The position numbers and the translations under genes are program-made. The notes below the pieces were generated by a model. That model was not told the DNA's origin. It did not search any database and was given only the letters and a program-made list of their open reading frames with translations. Shown piece by piece: positions 8,883 through 18,021 of a stretch of 64,000 nt of DNA. The first letter of the stretch is position 1; each line of letters opens with the position of its first letter. Origin of the DNA: Allomuricauda sp. F6463D (GTDB lineage: Bacteria; Bacteroidota; Bacteroidia; Flavobacteriales; Flavobacteriaceae); NCBI RefSeq assembly GCF_023015965.1, contig NZ_JALKAN010000003.1:186001-250000 (forward strand), written 5' to 3'.

Positions 8883-10031
8883 ATGAAATCCCTATGGCTC
8901 ATTTTATCCCATCCAAGGTACTTCGGACCTGCATGGGTTTTTACCAGTATAAATATCTGGTTTGGCACTTGGGCCATATATATCCCCACTGTAAAAGACA
9001 AATTGGACATTGACAAGGCAGATTTGGGCATAGCTCTATTTTGTCTGTCCCTAGGTGTATTTACTATTTTTCCCGTCGCCTCCAAACTCATTAACCGACT
9101 TGGAGTGGGCAGGGCCTGTTGGTTTGGGGTTGTTGGTGTCTCCCTAACGGCCATGTTACCACTTATGGCACCTAATTACTATTTATTGATGGCAGCCTTG
9201 TATTTTTTTGGAGCAGGGAACGGTTTTATCGATATTGCCATAAACACTTTGGTTACTGAGATTGAAAAAGAGGACAAGCAAAACTTTATGTCCGCTGCCC
9301 ACGGATTTTTTAGCTTGGGTGGTATCTTGGTCGGATTGGGAAGTTTTTTGATTCCGGTAATTGGAAGCCAGGTCTTACATATGGGCATAACGGTAATTTT
9401 AGTATTTACCATTAATTTGTACTATAGGAAGCATTATATCCATATTGTGGCCGCCCCAGTGGAAAAGGAGCCTTTTAGTCTAAAGCTTTTTAAGCCTTTG
9501 TTGCTTTTGGGGATCATTGGTTTTGTTTCCTTTGGTAGTGAAGGAGCCATAATAGATTGGAGCGGACTTTATCTAAAAGAAGTGGCCATGGCTCCAGAAC
9601 TTCTTATAGGAGCGGGGTTTTTGGCATTCTCCACTACAATGACCTTAGGGCGTTTTTTGGGAGATGGTATCAGCGCTAAAATAGGTCCCATTAAAATAGT
9701 GGGCCTAGGTGCATTTATAGCCGCTCTAGGGTACTTTTTGGTTTTAACCGAAAGTACAGTACTTTCCATAATTGGTTTTGCTTTTAATGGTCTTGGGTTT
9801 TCAGTAATTGTTCCCGAACTGTTCCGGATAGGGGGCAACGTTAAGGGAGTGGATTCTTCACAAGGAGTAGCTTTTATTGCAGGATCTGGTTATATGGGAT
9901 TTTTGTTGGGGCCGGTAATACTTGGTTTTATTGCGGAAAGTGCTTCGTTGAGCTATAGTTTTATCTTGCTGCTGTGTCTTGCTTTTATGGTTTTGGGCAT
10001 AACTTTTTTCTTGGGTAGAAGGGGGAGATAA
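8883..10031 (+). CDS. MFS transporter
   Basis: A 382-residue polytopic protein with about twelve hydrophobic segments. The N-terminal half carries 'FTSINIWFGTWAIYIP' and a short loop 'INRLGVGRA' in the position of the conserved MFS loop 2-3. The substrate is unknown. It sits 42 bases behind kynU on the same strand, which suggests co-transcription and possibly a link to kynurenine, anthranilate or tryptophan handling; that link is inference only. Confidence 0.88.
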   Translation: MKSLWLILSHPRYFGPAWVFTSINIWFGTWAIYIPTVKDKLDIDKADLGIALFCLSLGVFTIFPVASKLINRLGVGRACWFGVVGVSLTAMLPLMAPNYYLLMAALYFFGAGNGFIDIAINTLVTEIEKEDKQNFMSAAHGFFSLGGILVGLGSFLIPVIGSQVLHMGITVILVFTINLYYRKHYIHIVAAPVEKEPFSLKLFKPLLLLGIIGFVSFGSEGAIIDWSGLYLKEVAMAPELLIGAGFLAFSTTMTLGRFLGDGISAKIGPIKIVGLGAFIAALGYFLVLTESTVLSIIGFAFNGLGFSVIVPELFRIGGNVKGVDSSQGVAFIAGSGYMGFLLGPVILGFIAESASLSYSFILLLCLAFMVLGITFFLGRRGR

Positions 10032-10486
10032 AAAAGATGTTGTTGCTTGTAGCATAGGAGCAATAAAATTTAGCGTATCTGTCTTGTCGTAACTTTTATT
10101 TAGCAACTAATGGGCTGTACGATATTTACGTATTAAGTTTGATTCACTCTAAGTTGTTCGTACAACAGGAAAGAACAAAACATGGAAAAAGTTTCAGTGG
10201 TAAATCCTTTGTCGAAACACCGGTTTATCTAAATGAAATCGGCAAAAGTAAGAATGGTCAAGAGCGACGCCAAGGCCATTTCGTGACAATAGCTTGGTGA
10301 ATAAGATTCCTATTATAAAACGTTACATTACTTTCTTAGTAAAGAAGAAATCATCTCAAAATTATTGAAGAAAAGAGTCGTTTCTTTACTTAGTTCTCTG
10401 TTACGCCAACTGTTTGTATTTTCCATAAATACATCCAAGAGTTATCTCAGCAAAAATAGAACCGCAAAGCGTATTTTTGTTTACAT
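10032..10486. other. Intergenic stretch of 455 bases without a recognised gene
   Basis: No open frame with coding character and no terminator of good quality was seen after the MFS gene. A TATTTTTG element at 10472-10479 sits eight bases before the next ATG and may be its -7 box, but it lacks a -33 TTG. A short palindrome (GTTGT-TCGT-ACAAC) lies near 10153. Confidence 0.5.
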
Positions 10487-11485
10487 ATGGATTCACTTAC
10501 ACAAATAGTTTTAGGAGCCGCGGTCGGTGAAGCGGTTTTGGGTAGAAAAGTGGGAAACAAAGCCATGTTTTATGGAGCCATTGCAGGTACTATTCCTGAT
10601 TTGGATATGGTCGCTTCCTACCTGACGGATACAGTTTCTTCGCTTGCCATACACCGCGGATTTACGCATTCCATTGCTTTTTCCATGCTTTTTGCGCCAC
10701 TGATGGGCTGGTTGGTTTCACGTTTTGAATCGTATAAAAACTTTAGAGATTGGTCGTGGTTGTTTTTCTGGTCGTTGGTTACGCATCCCATTTTAGATGC
10801 ACATACTACCTGGGGCACTCAATTATTTTGGCCGTTTGATGTACGCTTGGCCTTTAAGACCATTTTTGTGATAGATCCAATATACACATTGCCTTTCTTA
10901 GTGTTTTTGATTCTTGCTATGAGACAAAAACGAACTTCGCCTAAACGCAAACGATTCAATACGATGGGCTTAATCGTAAGTACAGGCTATCTATTGCTTA
11001 CTTTTCTTTTAAAATGGGCGGCATTTGGGCAATTTGAGCAAGCCTTGAAAAGCCAAAAAATAGCATATTTACAATTGGATACCCGACCATCACCCTTGAA
11101 TACCATACTTTGGAGCGCCAACGTTGAAACGGAAAACGCGTATTTATTGGGGAATTATTCGTTTTTGGACACACAACCCATTTCATTTGTAAGCTATCCT
11201 AAAAACCATGAATTGTTAGGTAAGCTTGTGGAAAATGAAAAGATCAAGCGGATGATTTCCATTTCGGAAGGGTGGTACACGATAACTGAAAATGAAGGTT
11301 ATTTATATTTTAATGATTTGCGTTTTGGACTTTTTAGTATGAAACCAAACGCACAAGATTTTGTGTTCAAATATAAGATTACGGTGGAAGCTGATGACCA
11401 AGTTGTTTTTACCGAAGAGCCGCCAGACAGGAGCGCAGGTAAAAGGATACTTATAGATTTATGGAAACGAGTGAAAGGAAATTAA
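10487..11485 (+). CDS. DUF457/YdjM-type membrane metal-dependent hydrolase
   Basis: A 332-residue protein starting 'MDSLTQIVLGAAVGEAVLG', the hallmark of the inner-membrane YdjM/DUF457 family. Conserved polar positions include 'GTIPDLDM', 'HRGFTHSIAF' and 'THPILDAHTTWG', which form the putative metal site. About four to five membrane helices occupy the first 190 residues; the C-terminal 140 residues are soluble. The enzymatic activity of the family is not established. Confidence 0.88.
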   Translation: MDSLTQIVLGAAVGEAVLGRKVGNKAMFYGAIAGTIPDLDMVASYLTDTVSSLAIHRGFTHSIAFSMLFAPLMGWLVSRFESYKNFRDWSWLFFWSLVTHPILDAHTTWGTQLFWPFDVRLAFKTIFVIDPIYTLPFLVFLILAMRQKRTSPKRKRFNTMGLIVSTGYLLLTFLLKWAAFGQFEQALKSQKIAYLQLDTRPSPLNTILWSANVETENAYLLGNYSFLDTQPISFVSYPKNHELLGKLVENEKIKRMISISEGWYTITENEGYLYFNDLRFGLFSMKPNAQDFVFKYKITVEADDQVVFTEEPPDRSAGKRILIDLWKRVKGN

Positions 11486-11654
11486 GATTTTAGTACTTGA
11501 AGCCAATGCCCCATATAATAATTGATATGGTGTAAAAGTTTAGCAATATAAAACATAGGCTTTTATGGCCTTTCAATGCAAAACCAGATGGGTTCGAAGT
11601 GGGTTTTGTGGTATGCTTCGTTATTGTATTTTAAGCCCAATATATAGATGCGTT

Positions 11655-12335
11655 CTATTCTTTACGTACCGAAAGTCCTGTAAAATAAAGATTTGTTCCG
11701 CCATCAGGTCGATTATGCTGTTTTGCCAGATGCAAACCTTCCATATTCACATAATCTTCCCAGGTGGAAACTAAATTAGGTTGGTCTTGGTTGGATTTGC
11801 GATATGCCCACTCCCGAAGTATATAATCATCCTTAAAGTAGAGGTCATACGCATCACCCGGGGTGTAGCCGCCTTCGTTGGCATATACAATGGTGAGTTT
11901 TTGCATTGCTTCTTTGCTAATTGGAGCGGTAGCTTCGGTATTGTGCTCATAGGTGTAGTTCTTGGCATCCCACATCAAATTAAATGGTGCTAAAAGCCAA
12001 TATCTATCATTAATAAAGCCGCTATTGGTCTTTAGGGCAATACTGTCCATATCTGCACGGTCGTACGTTAAGGTGTCAGCTCCAGAAATGGCGGTTACCG
12101 TATTGGTTTTGGGTTTCCATTTCCATTTGCGCTCAAAATGCATGGAATCCCTGTCCACATTAAAAGTAAAGGCAATTTCGTTCACCGCGTTCCAGTTTTC
12201 AAAACCGTGGGCTTCCGCAATACGTTCGGGAACAGTTTTTTTGGGCTCATTGGTATCTTCAACTTTTTTAGGGTCGGTTTTGCATGCAGAGAAAAAAAAT
12301 ACAGCAAACAATCCTAGTAGGTGATAGATCTTCAT
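11655..12335 (-). CDS. Predicted lipoprotein of unknown function
   Basis: A 226-residue protein with a lipoprotein signal (lipobox 'FFSAC', Cys at residue 18) and a lysine/glutamate-rich linker. The remainder is beta-rich, with repeated strands such as 'NAVNEIAFTFNVDRDSMHF' and 'LTIVYANEGGYTPGDAYDLY'. The shape recalls LolA/LppX-like beta sheets that bind lipid, but I cannot name the family with confidence. A TATATTTG element (12350-12357 on this strand) lies 14 bases before the start. Confidence 0.75.
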   Translation of the reverse strand: MKIYHLLGLFAVFFFSACKTDPKKVEDTNEPKKTVPERIAEAHGFENWNAVNEIAFTFNVDRDSMHFERKWKWKPKTNTVTAISGADTLTYDRADMDSIALKTNSGFINDRYWLLAPFNLMWDAKNYTYEHNTEATAPISKEAMQKLTIVYANEGGYTPGDAYDLYFKDDYILREWAYRKSNQDQPNLVSTWEDYVNMEGLHLAKQHNRPDGGTNLYFTGLSVRKE

Positions 12336-12788
12336 ATCTGACTTTTAATCAAATATACCATGAAAATCCAGTAATCTGTATTTCGTTTTAAAAAGCTACA
12401 CCAAATAAAATCACTCTTGAATCAACTTTTATTGAAAAATAATTTTTCTCATTTTCATTTTTACTACCGTGTTTTTGGGTGCTGCAGGTATGAATGAACA
12501 TTGTACTGATTGGCAATGATTTAAATAGGTTGGCGGAAGATGTATTGTTTTCTGTGCTTAAATAAGTAATGTGATATGGGATAAAATAATTAGTGGGATT
12601 ATGAAACCATATAATAAGTGGACATATTTAGACTTACTGTGGCTATTTGAACAGTAAAATGGGTGATTTTGAGCAAAGATGATATGCTTAAAAAAGACAG
12701 ATAATAATATTATAAAAGTATTGGGGTCAACAAGTTCAAAAAAATCAGTGGAATTTGATTATTTTTGATGTCTCACAACACGTAAATA
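12336..12788. other. Intergenic stretch of 453 bases, AT-rich
   Basis: It lies between the divergent lipoprotein and clpP genes. It holds -7-like elements for both sides (12350-12357 minus; TATTTTTG at 12760-12767 plus). No frame with coding character, repeat or strong hairpin was seen in the rest. Confidence 0.5.
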
Positions 12789-13337
12789 ATGAGTTCGAAA
12801 AAAGGAAAAGTTCAAGAGTTGATCCAAGAAAAACTGCTAGAAGACCGCAAAGTATTCTTGTGGGGTATGGTAGATGATGATTCTGCCAAACACGTTATCG
12901 ACCGATTGCTGTATTTGGATATGCTGAACAATAAAGAGATTCAATTGATAATCAATAGCCCAGGCGGTTATGTTACCTCCGGTTTTGCCATTTACGATAC
13001 CATTAAGCAAATAAAAAGCCCGGTATCCACGGTATGCTCAGGTTTAGCAGCTTCCATGGGTTCCATACTCTTATCAGTGGGGGAAAAAGGTAGAAGGTTT
13101 ATTCAACCACATGCCCGTGTAATGATTCACCAGCCCAGCGGAGGAGCCAGAGGACAAGCTTCCAATATTGAAATCCAAGCCAAGGAAATTATAAAGACCA
13201 AAGAATTGGGTGCCAAAATTTTATCTGAAAATTGTGGGCAGTCTTTTGAAAAAGTCATGAAAGATTTTGACCGTGATTATTGGATGGGTGCGGAAGAATC
13301 AGTTGAGTATGGTATTGTGGATGAAATCTTAAAATAA
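12789..13337 (+). CDS. clpP: ClpP-family serine protease subunit
   Basis: A 182-residue ClpP-type peptidase. The catalytic triad can be placed as S89 ('GLAASMGSILLS'), H114 ('MIHQPSGG') and D163 ('FDRDYWMGAEES'), with the same spacing as in E. coli ClpP (25 and 49 residues). It lacks the N-terminal propeptide and is slightly short. It stands alone, without clpX, so it is more likely a second ClpP paralogue than the main housekeeping copy; that is inference. A terminator follows. Confidence 0.88.
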   Translation: MSSKKGKVQELIQEKLLEDRKVFLWGMVDDDSAKHVIDRLLYLDMLNNKEIQLIINSPGGYVTSGFAIYDTIKQIKSPVSTVCSGLAASMGSILLSVGEKGRRFIQPHARVMIHQPSGGARGQASNIEIQAKEIIKTKELGAKILSENCGQSFEKVMKDFDRDYWMGAEESVEYGIVDEILK

Positions 13338-13358
13338 AAAGAGAATTTATTAAAAGTG

Positions 13359-13393
13359 AAAAGTCCTTCGCAACGTATTGTGAAGGACTTTTT
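13359..13393 (+). terminator. Rho-independent terminator after clpP
   Basis: An 11-bp stem (AAAAGTCCTTC / GAAGGACTTTT) followed by T residues; its A-flanked 5' side could make it work in both directions. Confidence 0.88.
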
Positions 13394-13605
13394 ATATATA
13401 GACGCCGTAGCGGAATATTATACATTATATACGTGGAGACATGCCGCTTCGGATTATATCGTATGCTGAAAATTGTCAACAGACCTAACAATAAAAAAAG
13501 CACTATGGCTTGCATGGTATGGCAGGTTGAAAGGAAAAGGTGCCAACCTGAACAATTAAAAATCCTTATTTTAGCTATTTAATTAGAACGAGCCTTAGGG
13601 CATTT

Positions 13606-14946
13606 ATGACACAGACCCCAAAAAATATCGCCATCATCGGTTCTGGATTGGTGGGTTCCCTTTTAGCAATATATCTTCGAAAAATTGGACATGCGGTTAC
13701 GGTATTTGATAGAAGGCCAGACATTCGAACCATCAAATTTTCGGGAAGATCCATTAACCTCGCCATGAGTGATAGGGGTTGGAATTCCTTGGATGAGGTG
13801 GGCATCGGAAAAAAAATTAAAGATATTGCAATCCCCTTGTACAAGCGTGCCATGCACGTTAATGATAAACCTATTTATTTTCAAAATTATGGAAAGGATG
13901 GAGAGGCCATATGGTCAATTTCCAGAGGAGTCCTAAATAAGAGAATGATAAACTTGGCCGAGGAAGCAGGTGCTGTTTTCAGGTTCAATGAAAAAGTTTG
14001 GGATGTAGATTTGCCCGATGCTAAAATCTATACAGGGGAAACTGAGAAAAGTGAATGGAAAGAATATGGGTTCGACCTTGTTTTTGGGTGCGATGGTGCA
14101 TTTTCACGGGTTCGCCATAAAATGCAGCGTCGGAGCAGGTTTAATTATTCCCAAAACTTTATTGATGTAGGCTACAAAGAGCTAACTATACCTGCCAATG
14201 AAGATGGAACCCATAAATTGGATAAAAATTCCTTTCATATTTGGCCTCGTGGAGAATTTATGCTTATTGCCATGCCCAACGTGGACGGTAGTTTTACCTG
14301 CACATTATTTTTACCCTTCGAGGGGGATATATCTTTTGAAAGCATTAAAACCGAAGCACAGGCCAAAGATTTTTTTAAGAAATATTTCCCTACCGTGAGA
14401 AAGGAAATTGAGGATTTGACCAATGACTTTTTCAATAACCCAACAAGTGCCATGGTTACTATGAAGTGTTACCCATGGACCTATTGGGACAAAGTTGCCT
14501 TGGTCGGTGATTCTGCGCATGCCATTGTACCATTCTATGGGCAGGGTATGAATGCAGGTTTTGAAGATATCTATGTGCTCAACCAATTAATGGACAAACA
14601 CGGTGATGATTGGGCACGTATTTTTTCCGAATATCAGGAAGAACGAAAACCCAATGCAGATGCCATTGCGGAATTGAGTTACAGAAACTTTGTGGAAATG
14701 AGCAGTAAAACAGCGGACCCAAAGTTTTTGTTGCAGAAAAAAATTGAGAAGCATTTTGCGAAAAAATATCCAGAGAAGTGGGTTCCGGTATATAGTAGAG
14801 TCACATTTTCGGATAAGCCGTATGTCGAAGCCCTTGCCACGGGAGATTTACAGGAAGCAATAATGCAACAAGTGATGCAGCAACCCAATATAGAGGAAAA
14901 ATGGGACTCCAAAGAGATTGAAGAAATGATCCTGGGATTATTGTGA
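13606..14946 (+). CDS. kmo: Kynurenine 3-monooxygenase
   Basis: A 446-residue FAD monooxygenase that hydroxylates L-kynurenine to 3-hydroxykynurenine. The Rossmann motif is G12-S-G14-L-V-G17, followed by 'VFDRRPDIR'. The family signature 'GRSINLAMSDRGW', the 'FGCDGAFSRVR' block and the second FAD motif 'VALVGDSAHAIVPFYGQGMN' are intact. With kynU at 7572 it would convert kynurenine to 3-hydroxyanthranilate, the precursor of quinolinate and NAD. Confidence 0.95.
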   Translation: MTQTPKNIAIIGSGLVGSLLAIYLRKIGHAVTVFDRRPDIRTIKFSGRSINLAMSDRGWNSLDEVGIGKKIKDIAIPLYKRAMHVNDKPIYFQNYGKDGEAIWSISRGVLNKRMINLAEEAGAVFRFNEKVWDVDLPDAKIYTGETEKSEWKEYGFDLVFGCDGAFSRVRHKMQRRSRFNYSQNFIDVGYKELTIPANEDGTHKLDKNSFHIWPRGEFMLIAMPNVDGSFTCTLFLPFEGDISFESIKTEAQAKDFFKKYFPTVRKEIEDLTNDFFNNPTSAMVTMKCYPWTYWDKVALVGDSAHAIVPFYGQGMNAGFEDIYVLNQLMDKHGDDWARIFSEYQEERKPNADAIAELSYRNFVEMSSKTADPKFLLQKKIEKHFAKKYPEKWVPVYSRVTFSDKPYVEALATGDLQEAIMQQVMQQPNIEEKWDSKEIEEMILGLL

Positions 14947-14960
14947 GCAATTAAACTTAA

Positions 14961-15032
14961 TTGTCATTTCGACCGAATGGGAGAAATCTGTTTTTAGATT
15001 TCTCAATTGCAACGCTTATTTCGAAATGACAA
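14961..15032. repeat. Palindromic intergenic repeat element, 72 bp
   Basis: The ends are a perfect 12-bp inverted repeat (TTGTCATTTCGA / TCGAAATGACAA). An inner inverted repeat (GAGAAATCT / AGATTTCTC) lies at 14981-14989 and 14996-15004. The 'TGTCATTTCGACCGAA...GAGAAATCT' style matches small dispersed palindromes known from Bacteroidota genomes. Confidence 0.75.
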
Positions 15033-15043
15033 AGTACAATACC

Positions 15044-15073
15044 AAAAAAGCCACCGATAAGGTGGCTTTTTTT
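15044..15073. terminator. Bidirectional terminator between kmo and the zinc-ribbon-like gene
   Basis: A 12-bp perfect stem (AAAAAAGCCACC / GGTGGCTTTTTT) with loop GATAA, A run on one side and T run on the other, between convergent genes. Confidence 0.92.
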
Positions 15074-15094
15074 ATTATGTAAAAGCTATTGTTC

Positions 15095-15874
15095 TTAGAT
15101 CTTGGCAAATAGTTTTTCCATTCTATCCTGTTCTTCCTCGGCCAATAGTGGGTCTACTAGAATCCTACCACTGTGCTCATCGGTAATAATTTTTTTACGG
15201 GAAGCAATCTCTACCTGTACCTGTGGTGGAATGGTAAAGAAAGAACCTCCAGATGCTCCACGTTCCACGGGAACTACTGCCAAACCGTTCTTTACGTTAT
15301 GACGGATTCTTTTGTATGCTTTGATCAAACGGTCTTCAATTTTATCTTCGTACTCCTCAGATTTTTTTAAGAGCGCTTTTTCTTCCTTTTCAGTTTCTTT
15401 AAGGATAGCATCCAATTCACCTTTTTTGTGCTTAAGATGGCTGTCGCGTTCGGATAATTTCTCTTTGGTTTGGGAAATCACCTCTTTTTTCTGCTCAATC
15501 TGTGCTTTGAACTCCTTAATGTTTTTTTCAGCCAATTGAATTTCCAGTTCTTGGAACTCCACTTCCTTGCTCAAGGAATTGAATTCTCGGCTGTTTCTGA
15601 CGTTTTTTTGTTGTTCGCTATATTTTTTGATAAGCGCTTTGGCCTCATCGATGAGATTTTTCTTGGCAGTAATCTCAAAGTTGACGGTCTCAACATCTGT
15701 TTTCAATTTGTCCATTCTGGTTTTAAGACCAAGGACTTCATCTTCCAAGTCTTGTACTTCCAGGGGCAGTTCGCCTCTAACATTACGGATTTCATCAACT
15801 CTGGAATCAATAAGCTGTAGGTCGTACAGCGCTCTCAACTTTTCTTCCACAGTGCTTTCTTTCTTGTTCGCCAT
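15095..15874 (-). CDS. Coiled-coil protein of the C4-type zinc-ribbon (DUF164) family, ribbon degenerate
   Basis: A 259-residue protein. Residues 10-180 form long, heptad-rich coiled coils (many E/K/L). The C-terminal domain 'RGASGGSFFTIPPQVQVEI' ... 'IITDEHSGRILVDP' aligns with the zinc-ribbon of this family, but all four expected cysteines are replaced (A/S and D/S). The protein should therefore not bind zinc through this site. Function is not established; relatives are described only loosely as nucleic-acid-associated. It is 5 bases downstream of the Nif3-like gene, so the two are co-transcribed. Confidence 0.88.
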   Translation of the reverse strand: MANKKESTVEEKLRALYDLQLIDSRVDEIRNVRGELPLEVQDLEDEVLGLKTRMDKLKTDVETVNFEITAKKNLIDEAKALIKKYSEQQKNVRNSREFNSLSKEVEFQELEIQLAEKNIKEFKAQIEQKKEVISQTKEKLSERDSHLKHKKGELDAILKETEKEEKALLKKSEEYEDKIEDRLIKAYKRIRHNVKNGLAVVPVERGASGGSFFTIPPQVQVEIASRKKIITDEHSGRILVDPLLAEEEQDRMEKLFAKI

Positions 15875-15879
15875 ATATT

Positions 15880-16974
15880 TTATAAATACTTGATGGGATT
15901 CGTTATACTCTCTGATAAAGAGACTGCAAAATTAGGAATTTTTTTCGTAAGATAATCAACCAATAAATCTTTTGTAAACTGCTCAGTTTCAAAGTGCCCG
16001 ATATCGGCTATTACCAATTGGTTTTCGGCTTGGTAAAATTCATGGTATTTAATGTCGGCAGAAACAAAAACATCGGCTCTGGCGCTCTTGGCCGAACCAA
16101 TGGCAAAAGCACCGCTACCACCCAAAACTGCGACTTTTCTTATCTTTTTGCCAAGTAGTTTTGAATGCCTTACTACAGCGGCGTTCATTCTTTCTTTTAC
16201 CAATAATAAAAACTCCTTTTCATCCATTTCAACTTCAAGGGTTCCTATCATCCCCATGCCCAAATTTTGATTGGTATTGTCAATTGTGAGCACTTCGTAT
16301 GCTATTTCTTCATACGGATGGGCATCAAAAAGTGCGTTTAAGATGGATTTTTCCTTTTCAAAGGAATAGATGATGTTGATCTGTGTCTCTTTTTCAAAAT
16401 GAATTTCCCCTACATTCCCAATGGTTGGATTGGCCTCATTATCTGCTTTGAAACTACCAATTCCTTCTAAACTATAACTACAATTGCTGTACTTTCCAAT
16501 TTCGCCTGCTCCTGCTTTGAACAAAGCTGTTTTTACTTTTTCAGCATCATTCAAAGGCACATAAGTAGTCAATTTTTTAATGCTTTTTGGTCTTGGTATC
16601 AAAACCTCCGTTCCTTTAATCCCAAGTACTTCACAGATTTTGGCGTTTACACCCATTTTACTGTTGTCCAGTGCAGTATGCATACTGTAGATGGCAATGT
16701 TGTTGGATATTGCTTTAAGAACCACACGCTCTACATAATTACTGCCCGTCAGCTTTTTCAAACCCTTAAAGATTATCGGATGGAAGCTCACGATTAGATT
16801 GTGATTTTTTTCAATGGCTTCGTCCACCACGTTTTCCAGCGTATCCAGAGTTACAAGGATGCCAGTAACTTCCATGTTCGGGTCACCCACCAATAAGCCT
16901 ACGTTATCAAATTCTTCGGCATGGGCCAAAGGAGCCAATTCTTCCAGTGTTTTCGCAATATCGTTAACGGTCAT
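15880..16974 (-). CDS. Nif3-like dinuclear metal centre protein
   Basis: A 364-residue protein of the Nif3/YbgI family. The N-terminal 'EEFDNVGLLVGD' and 'IVSFHPIIFKGLKKLTG' and the C-terminal 'GGSGAFAIGSAKSARADVFVSADIKYH' and 'DIGHFETEQF' supply the histidines and acidic residues of the dinuclear metal site. A middle insertion of about 120 residues (a PII-like domain in longer members) explains the length. Biochemical role is not settled. It diverges from lpxK with 48 bases between the start codons. Confidence 0.9.
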   Translation of the reverse strand: MTVNDIAKTLEELAPLAHAEEFDNVGLLVGDPNMEVTGILVTLDTLENVVDEAIEKNHNLIVSFHPIIFKGLKKLTGSNYVERVVLKAISNNIAIYSMHTALDNSKMGVNAKICEVLGIKGTEVLIPRPKSIKKLTTYVPLNDAEKVKTALFKAGAGEIGKYSNCSYSLEGIGSFKADNEANPTIGNVGEIHFEKETQINIIYSFEKEKSILNALFDAHPYEEIAYEVLTIDNTNQNLGMGMIGTLEVEMDEKEFLLLVKERMNAAVVRHSKLLGKKIRKVAVLGGSGAFAIGSAKSARADVFVSADIKYHEFYQAENQLVIADIGHFETEQFTKDLLVDYLTKKIPNFAVSLSESITNPIKYL

Positions 16975-17022
16975 TTTAAAAATGTTGATTGGGCTAAAGA
17001 TAAAATATTATATTTTCGTTCA

Positions 17023-18021
17023 ATGCTTCAGATGCTCCGGAAAATAACGTTCCCTATTTCTTTGATCTATGCCATGGTGGTTTATGTGAGAAATTTAATG
17101 TTCGATTTAGGTGTTTTTTCATCCAAATCGTACAAAACCCCACTTATTTGCGTGGGCAATCTTAGTGTTGGTGGAACTGGTAAAACGCCTATGACGGAGT
17201 ATTTACTGCGATTGTTGAAAGAGCATAGGGTAGCGGTTTTGAGTCGTGGTTATAAACGTAAATCTAAAGGGTTTTACTTGGGAAGTCCTGAAAGTACTGT
17301 GTTGGATTTGGGTGATGAGCCTTATCAAATCTATAGAAAGTTCCCTAGGGTTACCGTAGCTGTTGATTCCGATAGGAGAAATGGCATTGAGAAATTGGAA
17401 AACGATAGGAATCCGGATATCATAGTATTGGATGACGCTTTTCAACATAGAAAAGTGAAACCTACTTTTTCCATCTTGCTTACCTCTTTTGGTGACCTTT
17501 ATGTGGATGATTGGTATCTGCCGACTGGAAACTTACGAGATGCAAAGAAAGAGGCCGAACGAGCCGATTTAATTATTGTCACCAAATGTCCTACAGCCTT
17601 GGACGAAGATATTAGGAATGGAGTTATAAGCAAGCTTAAACCAAAATCACATCAAAAGGTGTTGTTCGCCACTTTGAAATATCAGAATTTTGTTACTGAT
17701 GGCCAAAAACAGAATATTTTATTGTCAGAATTAAAAAACAAACCATTGGCATTGGTTACTGGAATTGCTTCTCCGGGGCCGTTGGTTGAATTTTTACAGT
17801 CCGTGGGAATACATTTTGAACATTTTGAATTTAGGGACCATCACCATTTTACCGACAAGGAAATTGCACGGTTTAAAAAGTATGAGACTGTGTTAACCAC
17901 GGAAAAAGACTTTGTGCGATTAGAGGGTAGGGTGGATAAGCTGTATTTTTTGGAAATAGCCCATAGCTTTTCGGATGAAGATGCTGCAATTTTAAAGGAT
18001 GCTGTTCTGGATTTGCTTTAA
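17023..18021 (+). CDS. lpxK: Tetraacyldisaccharide 4'-kinase
   Basis: LpxK phosphorylates the 4' position of the lipid A precursor at the inner membrane. I place the start at ATG 17023 (332 residues), because the frame upstream runs into the divergent Nif3-like gene and has no family similarity. The P-loop is 'GNLSVGGTGKTP' with K54-T55. An N-terminal membrane-anchoring segment ('ISLIYAMVVYVRNLMF') precedes it, and 'DDAFQHRKVKP' is the conserved catalytic/metal region. It overlaps the convergent histidine kinase gene by four bases. Confidence 0.93.
   Translation: MLQMLRKITFPISLIYAMVVYVRNLMFDLGVFSSKSYKTPLICVGNLSVGGTGKTPMTEYLLRLLKEHRVAVLSRGYKRKSKGFYLGSPESTVLDLGDEPYQIYRKFPRVTVAVDSDRRNGIEKLENDRNPDIIVLDDAFQHRKVKPTFSILLTSFGDLYVDDWYLPTGNLRDAKKEAERADLIIVTKCPTALDEDIRNGVISKLKPKSHQKVLFATLKYQNFVTDGQKQNILLSELKNKPLALVTGIASPGPLVEFLQSVGIHFEHFEFRDHHHFTDKEIARFKKYETVLTTEKDFVRLEGRVDKLYFLEIAHSFSDEDAAILKDAVLDLL

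Noticed and set aside
16921..17022. 34-codon N-terminal extension of lpxK
   Set aside because: It overlaps the divergent Nif3-like gene; the ATG at 17023 gives the normal membrane-anchored N-terminus.
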